Source: Dichotomicrobium sp964650735 (GTDB lineage: Bacteria > Pseudomonadota > Alphaproteobacteria > Rhizobiales > Rhodomicrobiaceae). From it: 25,129 nucleotides of DNA. The notes beneath the pieces are model-generated. The model saw only the letters and a program-made list of their open reading frames with translations. It was not told the origin of the DNA and did no database searches. A program made the translations under genes and the position numbers. Location: contig CAZYUT010000018.1 in the NCBI GenBank assembly GCA_964650735.1, positions 1-25,129 on the forward strand, read 5' to 3'. This document shows, piece after piece, positions 1 to 7,427 of the stretch (position 1 is its first letter; the number at the start of each line of letters is the position of its first letter).

Positions 1-263
1 AGCGGGAAGATGCCGGTGTCGATGGCGTAGTTGGCCCGGCTCAGGCGCACGTAATGGCGCACCGTCTCTGGCTCGCTCAGGCCCGGCAGGCCGATCTCGC
101 CGCGCCGCTCCAGCCCGCCGAGCCGGTTCTCGCCTTCCGGCACCTCGATGTCCACGCCAGAGCGGTCCGGCGCGCCGGTCTCAAAGATCAGCGGCTCCTC
201 GATGCGTAGCGCCCGGTTGCCCGTAAAGGTCGCCGGGCGGATGTCGTTGGCGATCTCGTTCAT
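1..263 (-). CDS. gcvPB: Glycine dehydrogenase (decarboxylating) subunit 2, 5' part only
   Basis: This is the start of the C-terminal half of the split P-protein of the glycine cleavage system. With GcvPA it decarboxylates glycine using PLP and passes the aminomethyl group to lipoyl-GcvH. About 87 codons are visible before the window edge. They contain the family stretch GLPGLSEPETVRHYVRLS, preceded by an EEPLIFE motif typical of the GcvPB N-terminus. The PLP-binding lysine lies outside the window. The ATG overlaps the gcvPA stop in an ATGA. A strong AAGGAGG (271-277) sits 7 bases upstream, inside the end of gcvPA, and fixes the start. It is the last visible gene of the gcvT-gcvH-gcvPA-gcvPB operon. 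Confidence 0.93.
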   Translation of the reverse strand, partial: MNEIANDIRPATFTGNRALRIEEPLIFETGAPDRSGVDIEVPEGENRLGGLERRGEIGLPGLSEPETVRHYVRLSRANYAIDTGIFP

Positions 264-1591
264 GCCAAAACCTCCTTAAGAGCGGTGACATAGGCCGCGC
301 GGTCCTCTGGCGTCGTCGTTTCGGTCGCGGCGACGATGATGCGATCGGCGAGATCAGGCCGGTCCGGCCACAGCCGCGCCGCGGGCACGCCGCCGAGCAC
401 GCCCTTGTCGGCCAGCCGGTCGATCACGTCCGCGCCGTCGCCCGGCACCTGGATCGTGAATTCGTTGAAGAACTGATCGGTCAGCACCTTTACGCCCGGA
501 ACCCGCGCCAGATCGTCGGCCAGCGCCACCGCCGCCCGGTGATTGGCGAGCGCCAGATCGCGCAGGCCCTTCTCACCCAGCAACGTCAGGTGGATGGTGA
601 AGGCGAGCGCGCACAGCCCGGAATTCGTGCAGATGTTGCTCGTGGCGCGATCGCGGCGGATATGCTGTTCGCGCGTGGACAGCGTCAGCACGAAACCGCG
701 CTTGCCATTTTCGTCGGTCGTCTCGCCGGCGAGGCGGCCGGGCATCTGGCGCACATATTTCTGCCGCGTGGCGAAAAGCCCGAGATACGGCCCGCCAAAG
801 TTCAGCCCGTTGCCGATCGATTGCCCTTCGCCGACCACGATATCCGCGCCCATCTCGCCGGGCGGGGTCAGCGCGCCGAGCGACAGCACTTCCGTAAAGG
901 CGACGATAAGCAGCGCGCCGGCGTCGTGAACCTGGTCGGCCAGCTTGCGCAGATCATGGACGCGGCCGAATACGTCGGGCGTCTGGACGATGACGCAAGC
1001 CGTCTTGTCATCAAGCGCGTCAGCGATCTGGTCGTCCTCAACCGCCACACTCTCATGCTCGGAGAAATGGCCGAAGGTCTCGATCACCGCGCGGTAGTGC
1101 GGATGCAGCCCAGCGCTGATGATCGCCTTGGGGCGCTTGGTCACGCGCTGCGCCATCAGCACTGCTTCCGACGCCGCCGTCGAGCCGTCATACATCGACG
1201 CGTTGGCGACATCCATGCCGGTCAGCATCGCCACCTGCGTCTGGAACTCGAACAGGTATTGCAGCGTACCCTGCGCGATCTCCGGCTGGTACGGCGTATA
1301 GGCCGTCATGAACTCGGAGCGTTGGATCAGGTGGTCCACCGTGGCGGGCACGTGATGCTTGTACGCGCCGCAGCCAACGAAGAACGGCACCGACCCCGCC
1401 GCCACGTTCTTGTCCGCCATGCGCTGCATCGCGCGCTCAAGCTCGATCTCACTGGCATGGCGCGGCAGATCGGGAAGCTGTTTGAGCCGCGCGGCCTCGG
1501 GCACATCGGCGAACAGATCGTCAATCTCGCGCACGCCGATAGCGGCCAGCATCGCAGCGCGGTCGGCATCGGTATGGGGCAAAAGACGCAT
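260..1591 (-). CDS. gcvPA: Glycine dehydrogenase (decarboxylating) subunit 1
   Basis: This 443-residue protein corresponds to the N-terminal half of the P-protein in organisms with a two-subunit glycine decarboxylase, and its length is normal for that subunit. It begins with the typical MRLLPHTDADRAAMLAAIGV leader. It also has the conserved PYQPEIAQGTLQ and MTGMDVANASMYDGST-like segments near residues 100-140 that help build the active-site pocket. It forms a heterotetramer with GcvPB. The start codon overlaps the gcvH stop by one base (TGATG) and its stop overlaps the gcvPB start, so the genes are translationally coupled. Expression should follow the upstream glycine riboswitch. A long plus-strand open frame opposite it (539-1612) has no family features and is a GC artefact. 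Confidence 0.96.
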   Translation of the reverse strand: MRLLPHTDADRAAMLAAIGVREIDDLFADVPEAARLKQLPDLPRHASEIELERAMQRMADKNVAAGSVPFFVGCGAYKHHVPATVDHLIQRSEFMTAYTPYQPEIAQGTLQYLFEFQTQVAMLTGMDVANASMYDGSTAASEAVLMAQRVTKRPKAIISAGLHPHYRAVIETFGHFSEHESVAVEDDQIADALDDKTACVIVQTPDVFGRVHDLRKLADQVHDAGALLIVAFTEVLSLGALTPPGEMGADIVVGEGQSIGNGLNFGGPYLGLFATRQKYVRQMPGRLAGETTDENGKRGFVLTLSTREQHIRRDRATSNICTNSGLCALAFTIHLTLLGEKGLRDLALANHRAAVALADDLARVPGVKVLTDQFFNEFTIQVPGDGADVIDRLADKGVLGGVPAARLWPDRPDLADRIIVAATETTTPEDRAAYVTALKEVLA

Positions 1592-1968
1592 CAGTCGAGA
1601 CCCTCCACATAGCTCTTGTATTCATCGGCGCTCATGAGCTTGTCGAGTTCGCCCTTGTCGGCGATCTTCAGCTTGACGAACCACGCCTCGCCTTCCGGGT
1701 CGGCGTTGACTTTTTCCGGGCTGTCGGGCAGGGCCGCATTGACTTCGGCGACCTCGCCGGAGACGGGCGCATAGACCTCGCTCGCGGCCTTGACGGACTC
1801 GACGACCGCCAGCTCATCGTTCTGCGCGACCTGCTTGCCGATCTCGGGCAGTTCGACGAAAACCACCTCGCCGAGCTGTTCCTGCGCGTGATGGGAGATG
1901 CCGATGATGCCGGTATCGCCGTCGATGCGGATGTATTCGTGTTCTTTCGTGTATCTGATATCGGTCAT
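1591..1968 (-). CDS. gcvH: Glycine cleavage system H protein
   Basis: GcvH is the lipoyl carrier that shuttles the aminomethyl intermediate between the P, T and L proteins. It is 125 residues long, the usual size. The lipoylation site is visible as ESVKA with Lys60, followed by the SEVYAPVSGEV turn of the lipoyl-domain fold. The ATG is preceded by AAGGGACGAAGACC, which gives a credible ribosome site. The gene sits 57 bases after gcvT and overlaps gcvPA by one base. The L protein that reoxidises it is probably supplied by the lpd gene at 16739-18142 or another copy. That link is inferred. Confidence 0.97.
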   Translation of the reverse strand: MTDIRYTKEHEYIRIDGDTGIIGISHHAQEQLGEVVFVELPEIGKQVAQNDELAVVESVKAASEVYAPVSGEVAEVNAALPDSPEKVNADPEGEAWFVKLKIADKGELDKLMSADEYKSYVEGLD

Positions 1969-2025
1969 GGTCTTCGTCCCTTAGGCGTTTCAGCGCGCAC
2001 CTCCGGGGTGCCAACGCAGTGAGTG

Positions 2026-3189
2026 TCAGGAAGCCGCTTTCGCTCGTGTCGCGTAGCGGTGGGCGACGAACGGCAGGCTGGCGACATGGCCCGGATGGGG
2101 CTTGCCGCGAATCTGGAAGGTGACAGGGGTACCGGCCGCGGCAAGGTCTGCGGCGACATAGCCCATGGCGATGGGATGGCCAAGCGTCGGGCTGAAAGCG
2201 CCGCTCGTCACGGCGCCGATGCGCCCACCCTCAGCGTCGAAGATTTCCGCGCCCTCGCGCGGCGTGGCCCTGCCCTCCGGCGTCATGCCCACGCGCAGGC
2301 GGGACGGGCCATCGCGCAGTTCGCCCAGGATGCGGTCCGCGCCGGGGAAGCCGCCCTCCACACGCCGGCGCTTGCCGATCGACCAGGCCAGACCGGCCTC
2401 GACCGGTGAAGTTGTCTCGTCGATATCATGACCGTACAGGCACAAGCCCGCCTCAAGACGCAGCGTATCGCGCGCGCCCAGCCCGGCGGGCTTGACCGTC
2501 TCGTCCGCCAGCAGCGCGCGGGCGAAGGCTTCGGCCTGATCCGCGGCGAGCGAAATCTCAAACCCGTCCTCGCCGGTGTAGCCGGCGCGCGACACCCAGA
2601 CCTTGCCAAACGGCGTGTCATCAAAGGCGCGGAACGACATGAACTTCATCGCCTCGATATCAGGCAAATGGCGTGCCAGCGCCTGGGCGGCGGCCGGCCC
2701 CTGCAAGGCGAGCAGCGCCTGCGCGTCCAGCGGCTCTAATTGGGCGTCCTCGGGCAGTTGGGCATTGACATGCGCGTAGTCGGCGGCCTTGCGCGCTGCA
2801 TTGACCACCAGATAAAGCCAGTCGCGCCCGCCCATCTCGCCGACCTTGGACACCATCAGATCGTCGATAATACCGCCATCGGCGTTGGTGAGTTGCGTAT
2901 AGCGCATCCGCCCCGGCTTCAGCCCGGCGATGTCGCCCGGCACAAGGCGCTCCATGATCGCGCTGACCTCGTCTGCGTGCGAAAGCAGCGCCTGGCCCAT
3001 ATGCGAAACGTCGAAAAGGGAGGCCTGGCTACGCGTGTGCTTGTGCTCGGCAATGATGCCCGCAGGGTAATTGAGAGGCATCTCATAGCCGCCAAACGGC
3101 ACCATCTTCGCGCCGAGCTCGACATGCAGGGCGTAAAGCGGCGTTCTCTTACGTTTGATATCGGCCGGGGGCTGTTGTGCGTCTGCCAT
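2026..3189 (-). CDS. gcvT: Aminomethyltransferase (glycine cleavage T protein)
   Basis: GcvT transfers the methylene group from aminomethyl-GcvH to tetrahydrofolate and releases ammonia. It is 387 residues, slightly longer than many homologues because of about 15 extra N-terminal residues before TPLYALHVELGAKMVPF. It keeps the family signatures FGGYEMPLNYPAG near residue 33, SLFDVSHMGQ near residue 58 and the NADGGIIDDLMV segment that contains the conserved catalytic-region aspartate. The first gene of the operon, it follows a tandem glycine riboswitch. A weak GGA about 8 bases upstream supports the ATG chosen, but a start a few codons downstream cannot be excluded. Confidence 0.96.
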   Translation of the reverse strand: MADAQQPPADIKRKRTPLYALHVELGAKMVPFGGYEMPLNYPAGIIAEHKHTRSQASLFDVSHMGQALLSHADEVSAIMERLVPGDIAGLKPGRMRYTQLTNADGGIIDDLMVSKVGEMGGRDWLYLVVNAARKAADYAHVNAQLPEDAQLEPLDAQALLALQGPAAAQALARHLPDIEAMKFMSFRAFDDTPFGKVWVSRAGYTGEDGFEISLAADQAEAFARALLADETVKPAGLGARDTLRLEAGLCLYGHDIDETTSPVEAGLAWSIGKRRRVEGGFPGADRILGELRDGPSRLRVGMTPEGRATPREGAEIFDAEGGRIGAVTSGAFSPTLGHPIAMGYVAADLAAAGTPVTFQIRGKPHPGHVASLPFVAHRYATRAKAAS

Positions 3190-3249
3190 CCGTCAGGTCC
3201 ATCGTGAGCGTTTGCCGCTTCGCTGCCCATCGGCAAAAAAGCGCCGCCC

Positions 3250-3426
3250 CCTCTGTCATGGAACCTGAGAGATTTTGCCGGCGCGGATGCGCCGCGTTAC
3301 CCCTTCGGTGAGCCGGTGTAGCCGGCTGCTTTCCAGAGTGCTGTTCGTCCCGCGGTCCTTCTGCCTGAGAGTTTCCGGGGCGGTTGCTCCTTCGGCGCCG
3401 GCGCTGATGGCCGATCTCTCCCGCAG
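3250..3426 (-). promoter_or_regulatory. Tandem glycine riboswitch upstream of gcvT
   Basis: Read on the minus strand, two glycine-aptamer cores follow each other. Aptamer 1 (about 3426-3355) has GGGAGAGA at its 5' side, GCCGAAGGAGCAA in the middle and AAACTCTCAGGCAG at its 3' side. Aptamer 2 (about 3345-3250) has ACTCTGG, CACCGAAGGGGTAA, ATCTCTCAGG and ends with ACAGAGGGG, whose CAGAG can pair with the 5' CTCTG to form P1. This is the standard two-aptamer arrangement, and its placement before the gcv operon matches the known role of turning on glycine breakdown when glycine is plentiful. The expression platform lies between 3190 and 3249 and shows no clear terminator with a U-run, so translational control is plausible. 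Confidence 0.95.
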
Positions 3427-3449
3427 ACGAATATCAGCGATGTGGTCTC

Positions 3450-3477
3450 AGAATATCGAAACGCTGTAGCGTGTCAA
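3450..3477 (-). promoter_or_regulatory. Sigma70-type promoter for the glycine riboswitch and gcv operon
   Basis: On the minus strand a perfect TTGACA (3477-3472) is followed after 16 bases by TATTCT (3455-3450). The predicted transcript start near 3443 falls about 17 bases before the first riboswitch aptamer, which is the expected geometry. This is a sequence match only. Confidence 0.7.
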
Positions 3478-3506
3478 ATCACCAAATGGAAAACGCACCC
3501 GCCAGA

Positions 3507-4208
3507 TCAACTTGCGCCGGGGATTTCCCGGTCGAACGCGACAAACAGCTTGTAGGAGGATGGCGATGTGCCCGGCTCGGCCTCAAAGGTTACTGTGCGC
3601 ACTACGGAGAAGTAATCGACCGGGTTCTCGCGCCGCAACTCGACCTCCACCATCAGACGCTCGGTCCGGACTTTCGAGCCGTCCGCCCGTGTGAGGTGCA
3701 GATTCACCGGCAGTCCCACCACGCCATCTTCACCGCGCGGTCCCATCAGCACACGTCCGGCAAATCCGTACTTGATGCTCACTTGCGGGCCATCAATCTC
3801 GCATTCGCGCGCAACCTTGGTGATGCTGCCGCGGTGGCGCATGGCGAGCCGCTCGCCCACGCGGCCAATCTCATAGACCGTGATATGCCGGTCCGCCGGC
3901 CAGATGTTGAAGCGCGGGCAGCCCGAGGCCGGCCCGGATGCATCGATCCGGCCGCTCGTGTCCGAGCGCGCGGCCTCCAGCATCCCTTCCTCGGTGATGG
4001 TCGCAGTCCAATCCGACTCTTCCGGTGTCTCCTCTGACGAGCCGAACACGCCGCCGCCGAGGCCAGAGGTGATCTGCGAGATGCCGCAGCCGCTCAGGAC
4101 AAGCGTTCCGGCGACGACCACCGCGATGCGCAGCGCCCTGAGCCCCGAACCTGCCCGCGTCAAGGCCCTGACACGGCGGCTGCAGATACCTATTTGGTCA
4201 TTATGCAT
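3507..4208 (-). CDS. Putative lipoprotein of unknown function
   Basis: This 233-residue protein has a hydrophobic stretch at about residues 28-40 followed by an LSGC lipobox with Cys41, so it is probably a lipoprotein anchored in the envelope. The n-region before it is unusually long (about 27 residues, Arg-rich). The true start may therefore lie downstream at a non-ATG codon, but no better ATG exists. After a Gly/Ser/Glu linker, the mature part (about residues 65-233) looks like a compact beta-rich domain. It contains a CPRFNIWPADRHITVYEIG segment and an RTVTFEAEPG segment near the end. I do not recognise a characterised family. The two extra cysteines in the mature region (SGCPRF and RECEID) could form a disulfide. 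It lies upstream of the gcv promoter on the same strand and is probably transcribed separately. Confidence 0.75.
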   Translation of the reverse strand: MHNDQIGICSRRVRALTRAGSGLRALRIAVVVAGTLVLSGCGISQITSGLGGGVFGSSEETPEESDWTATITEEGMLEAARSDTSGRIDASGPASGCPRFNIWPADRHITVYEIGRVGERLAMRHRGSITKVARECEIDGPQVSIKYGFAGRVLMGPRGEDGVVGLPVNLHLTRADGSKVRTERLMVEVELRRENPVDYFSVVRTVTFEAEPGTSPSSYKLFVAFDREIPGAS

Positions 4209-4466
4209 CGCTGAGCTCTCGCCGCCTCCCGTCCCCTGCTATGACCGAAACGGATAGACGGTTAATTTGGACACTTCGTGACGAGCCTCTTGTTCATCCG
4301 CAGGTCCGATTGATAGAAACAGAGGCGGGATCAATTCGGTTCGCGGTGCGCGCGACCATAAAGAGGCGAAGACCGTTCGGCAAGTGATCGCCGAGCAACG
4401 ATGCACAGACAAAGCGCCCTTATTGCCGAGGGGTTCGACACACACGACCACGAAGAGGGGAAGCTC
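4209..4466. other. Divergent intergenic region between the lipoprotein gene and ispH
   Basis: This 258-base region separates two outward-facing genes and must hold both promoters. I find no strong -35/-10 pair on either strand. An in-frame extension of ispH back to an ATG at 4401 exists but lacks a ribosome site. Confidence 0.5.
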
Positions 4467-5423
4467 GTGACAAAGCCCGAATTACAGGTCCTGTTGGCAG
4501 CGCCGCGCGGCTTCTGCGCCGGCGTGGATCGCGCCATCGACATCGTTGAACTGGCGCTGCAGAAGTATGGTCCGCCTGTCTATGTGCGCCACGAGATCGT
4601 GCATAATCGATATGTGGTGGAGGGGCTTAGGGCCAAGGGCGCGGTCTTCGTCGAAGAGCTTGACGAAATCCCCGATACCGACCAGCCGGTGATCTTCTCT
4701 GCGCACGGCGTCGCGAAAGCGGTCCCGGCAGCGGCGGAAAAGCGCAACATGTTCTACATCGACGCGACCTGCCCGCTGGTGTCGAAGGTGCATATTGAGG
4801 CGGAGCGGCTGCACGCGCGCGGCTATGACATCCTGCTGATCGGGCATGACGGACACCCGGAGGTCGCAGGCACCATGGGCCAGTTGCCCGAGGGCGCGAT
4901 CAAGCTGATCGAAACGGTGGAGGATGCCCGCACCATTGAGGCGCGCGACCCGGAAAGGCTGGCCTTCGTCACGCAGACGACGCTTTCGGTCGACGACACC
5001 GCGGAGATCGTCAGCGCACTGCGGGAGCGCTTCCCCAACATCGTCGGCCCGCACAAGGAAGACATCTGCTACGCCACCACCAACCGCCAGGCAGCCGTCA
5101 AGGCGATCGCGCCACAGGCGGAGGCGCTGCTGGTCATCGGCGCACCGAACAGCTCGAACTCGATGCGGCTTGTGGAGGTTGGCAAGGCTGCCGGCTGCCG
5201 CATCGCGCATCTTGTCCAGCGGGCCGGCGACATCCCGTGGGATGAGCTGGAGGGCGTGTCGTGCCTCGGCATCACCGCCGGTGCAAGCGCGCCGGAGGCG
5301 CTGGTCGAGGAGATCATCGACGCGCTGGGGGAGCGCTTTGCGCTTTCCATCGAAACCGTGACCACCGCAACCGAGGACGTCACCTTCAAGCTGCCGCGCG
5401 TGCTTCAGGACTCCGCTGCCTGA
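4467..5423 (+). CDS. ispH: 4-hydroxy-3-methylbut-2-enyl diphosphate reductase
   Basis: IspH (LytB) is the iron-sulfur enzyme that catalyses the last step of the MEP isoprenoid pathway, making IPP and DMAPP from HMBPP. With the GTG start it has 318 residues, the normal length. The three cluster ligands are visible: Cys17 in APRGFCAGVDRA, Cys102 in DATCPLVSKVH and Cys201 in EDICYATTNRQ. Substrate-site histidines are present at His46 (RHEIVHN), His80 (FSAHGV) and His130 with Glu132 (GHPEV). The GTG at 4467 is chosen over the ATG at 4401 because a purine-rich AGAGGGG ends 6 bases before it and homologues start close to this point. thrB follows 20 bases downstream. Confidence 0.96.
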   Translation: MTKPELQVLLAAPRGFCAGVDRAIDIVELALQKYGPPVYVRHEIVHNRYVVEGLRAKGAVFVEELDEIPDTDQPVIFSAHGVAKAVPAAAEKRNMFYIDATCPLVSKVHIEAERLHARGYDILLIGHDGHPEVAGTMGQLPEGAIKLIETVEDARTIEARDPERLAFVTQTTLSVDDTAEIVSALRERFPNIVGPHKEDICYATTNRQAAVKAIAPQAEALLVIGAPNSSNSMRLVEVGKAAGCRIAHLVQRAGDIPWDELEGVSCLGITAGASAPEALVEEIIDALGERFALSIETVTTATEDVTFKLPRVLQDSAA

Positions 5424-5443
5424 GCGCAAGCCAGCGAACCGGC

Positions 5444-6409
5444 ATGGCCGTTTACACCGAAGTCTCAGCCGAAGAACTCGCTGACCTGCTTGATGGGTAT
5501 GACATCGGCCGGCCGGTCTCCATGAAGGGCATCGCGGAGGGCGTCGAGAACACCAACTATCTCGTCACCACCGGGCAGGGCGACTACATCCTCACGCTTT
5601 ACGAAAAGCGGGTCGCTTGCAGCGATCTGCCGTTTTTCATCGGGCTCCTCGACTACCTCGCGGCGCAGTCGGTCCCCTGCCCCGTGCCGATCCATGACAG
5701 GCAAGGCCGGGTGCTGCACACGCTGTGCGGCCGATCGGCGGCGCTGTTCTCGTTCCTGCCCGGCATATCGGTGCGCCGCCCTTCGGTGGCGCAATGCGCG
5801 GCGGTTGGCGCGGCGCTGGCGAAGCTGCATCTCGCCGGACGCGGCTTCGAGATGCGCCGCCAGAACAGCCTCTCGCTCAAAGGCTGGGAGCGGCTGCGCT
5901 CAGACCTTGGCGATCGCGCGGACGAGCTTTGGCAGGGCCTCGGCGAACTCCTGGACAGCGAACTGGACTTCCTGCGCGCCCACTGGCCCGGCGATCTGCC
6001 TGCGGGCGTGATCCACGCCGATCTGTTCCCGGACAACGTGCTGTTCCTGGACGGCGAAGTCGCCGGCATGATCGACTTCTACTTTGCCTGCAATGATTTG
6101 TTCGCCTACGACATCGCAATCTGCCTGAACGCCTGGTGTTTCGAGGCCGATCACAGCTTCAACATCACCAAGGCCCGCGCTTTTCTGGAGAGCTATCGCG
6201 GCGTGCGGCCGATGAGCACGGCGGAGACCGAGGCGCTGCCGATCCTGGCACGCGGGGCGGCGTTGCGCTTTCTGCTGACGCGGGCATATGACTGGTTTCA
6301 CACCGCGCCGGACGCCTATGTGCGGCCCAAGTCGCCGGAAGAATACCTGCGCAAGCTGCGCTTTCACCAGCGCGTCAAGTCGCTGAGCGAATACGGGCTT
6401 GCGCCCTGA
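5444..6409 (+). CDS. thrB: Homoserine kinase, APH-fold (ThrB type II)
   Basis: This enzyme phosphorylates homoserine with ATP on the way to threonine. It belongs to the aminoglycoside-phosphotransferase fold group used for this step in many alphaproteobacteria, not the GHMP kinase of E. coli. It is 321 residues from the ATG at 5444. Visible motifs are GIAEGVENTNYLV (about 29-41), a catalytic loop HADLFPDN at 191-198 with Asp193 as the likely base, and the metal-binding IDFYFACND at 210-218 with Asp211. The open frame extends upstream into ispH, but the 5444 start matches the family N-terminus MAVYTEVSAEEL. It lies between ispH and rnhA in a probable operon. Its pathway partner thrC is at 14457-15878. 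Confidence 0.95.
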   Translation: MAVYTEVSAEELADLLDGYDIGRPVSMKGIAEGVENTNYLVTTGQGDYILTLYEKRVACSDLPFFIGLLDYLAAQSVPCPVPIHDRQGRVLHTLCGRSAALFSFLPGISVRRPSVAQCAAVGAALAKLHLAGRGFEMRRQNSLSLKGWERLRSDLGDRADELWQGLGELLDSELDFLRAHWPGDLPAGVIHADLFPDNVLFLDGEVAGMIDFYFACNDLFAYDIAICLNAWCFEADHSFNITKARAFLESYRGVRPMSTAETEALPILARGAALRFLLTRAYDWFHTAPDAYVRPKSPEEYLRKLRFHQRVKSLSEYGLAP

Positions 6410-6426
6410 ACCCTGCAGGAGGCGTT

Positions 6427-6897
6427 GTGAGTGAGAGCGCGGCCAAGCGCGTCCGCATCTATACCGACGGCGGATGTTCCGGCAACCCCGGCCCCGGCGG
6501 CTGGGGCGCTGTCCTGCTTTACGGCGATGCGCGTAAGGAATTGAGCGGCGGCGAGCCGAGCACGACCAACAACCGGATGGAGCTGACGGCGGCTATTCAG
6601 GCGCTGGAGACACTAAAGCGGCCCATCGCGGTCGATCTCTACACCGACTCCAACTACCTGCGCCAAGGCATTACCGAATGGATCGACACCTGGAAGGCGA
6701 ATGGATGGCGCACTGCCCAAAAGAAGCCGGTCAAGAACGAAGATCTCTGGCGCCGGCTGGATGAGGCCCGCCAGCGCCATGACGTGACGTTTCACTGGGT
6801 GCGCGGCCACGCGGGCGACCCGGAGAACGAGGCCGCCCACGACCTGGCCCAAAAAGGCATGGCGCCATATCTCCAGCGCGATGCCGGTTCCGCTTAA
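6427..6897 (+). CDS. rnhA: Ribonuclease HI
   Basis: RNase HI cleaves the RNA strand of RNA-DNA hybrids and acts in R-loop and primer removal. The protein has 156 residues, the usual length. The catalytic residues Asp14 (YTDGGCSGN), Glu52 (NRMELTAA) and Asp74 (YTDSNYL) and the flexible-loop His128 (RGHAGDPENE) are all present. The fourth carboxylate (E. coli Asp134, in NERCDELA) aligns with His138 in NEAAHDLA, which is unusual. The start is GTG at 6427, with AGGAGG at 6417-6422 only 4 bases upstream. It follows thrB by 17 bases. Its TAA lies in a TTAA shared with the stop of the convergent peroxiredoxin gene. Confidence 0.95.
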   Translation: MSESAAKRVRIYTDGGCSGNPGPGGWGAVLLYGDARKELSGGEPSTTNNRMELTAAIQALETLKRPIAVDLYTDSNYLRQGITEWIDTWKANGWRTAQKKPVKNEDLWRRLDEARQRHDVTFHWVRGHAGDPENEAAHDLAQKGMAPYLQRDAGSA

Positions 6898-7376
6898 ACC
6901 TCTTGCAGCAGAGCCTCGGCGCTGCTGGACGTGACCTCCGTCGGCGCGTCCTCGACATGAACCGACTTCACCACGCCGTCTTCGACCAGCATCGCGTAAC
7001 GATGCGACCGGGTGCCCAGCCCGAAAGCGCTGGCGTCCAGGTCCGCGCCAATGGCCTTGGCGAAATTGGCGTTGCCGTCGGCGAGGAACATCACCTTGCC
7101 GTCCGCGCCGGTGGCCTTCGCCCAGTGGTCGAGCACGAAGGGGTCGTTGACGGCCGTGCAGGCGATGGTGTCAACGCCCTTGGCCTTGAAGGCGTCGGCA
7201 TGCTGGATGAAGCCCGGCAAATGCTTCATGTGGCAGGTCGGCGTGTAAGCGCCCGGCACCGCGAACAGCACCACCTTCTTGCCAGAGAACACCTCGCCGG
7301 AAGAGATTTCCGAAGGGCCTTCGGCGGTCATGACGTGAAACGTCGCTTCAGGGATTCGGTCGCCCGGAGCTATCAT
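6894..7376 (-). CDS. Prx5-type peroxiredoxin
   Basis: This 160-residue cytosolic peroxidase reduces hydrogen peroxide and organic hydroperoxides with a peroxidatic cysteine. The active-site motif PGAYTPTC places that residue at Cys48. The VDTIACTAVNDPFV segment with Cys73 and the later GLGTRSHRYAMLVEDG segment match the Prx5 (AhpC/TSA, glutaredoxin-like peroxiredoxin) branch. No cysteine occurs near the C-terminus, so it is probably a 1-Cys type or uses an external thiol such as glutaredoxin. The ATG has AAGGA 8-10 bases upstream. It follows the DsbD-alpha-like gene by 51 bases on the same strand and may be co-transcribed with it. It overlaps the 3' end of rnhA in convergent orientation. Confidence 0.93.
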   Translation of the reverse strand: MIAPGDRIPEATFHVMTAEGPSEISSGEVFSGKKVVLFAVPGAYTPTCHMKHLPGFIQHADAFKAKGVDTIACTAVNDPFVLDHWAKATGADGKVMFLADGNANFAKAIGADLDASAFGLGTRSHRYAMLVEDGVVKSVHVEDAPTEVTSSSAEALLQEV

Positions 7377-7427
7377 GTGGATTTCCTTGCTATCGCTTGG
7401 CTCGTAGCCTCAAGTCTTGCGGGCGGA

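Noticed and set aside
539..1612. A 357-residue plus-strand frame opposite gcvPA.
   Set aside because: Shadow of gcvPA; no motif and no start context.
1969..2025. A small GCACC...GGTGC hairpin between gcvT and gcvH.
   Set aside because: A five-base stem in GC-rich DNA is weak evidence; no U-run or conserved element supports a function.
4482..5429. A 315-residue minus-strand frame opposite ispH.
   Set aside because: IspH on the plus strand has all its cluster cysteines; the antisense frame is the expected shadow in GC-rich DNA.
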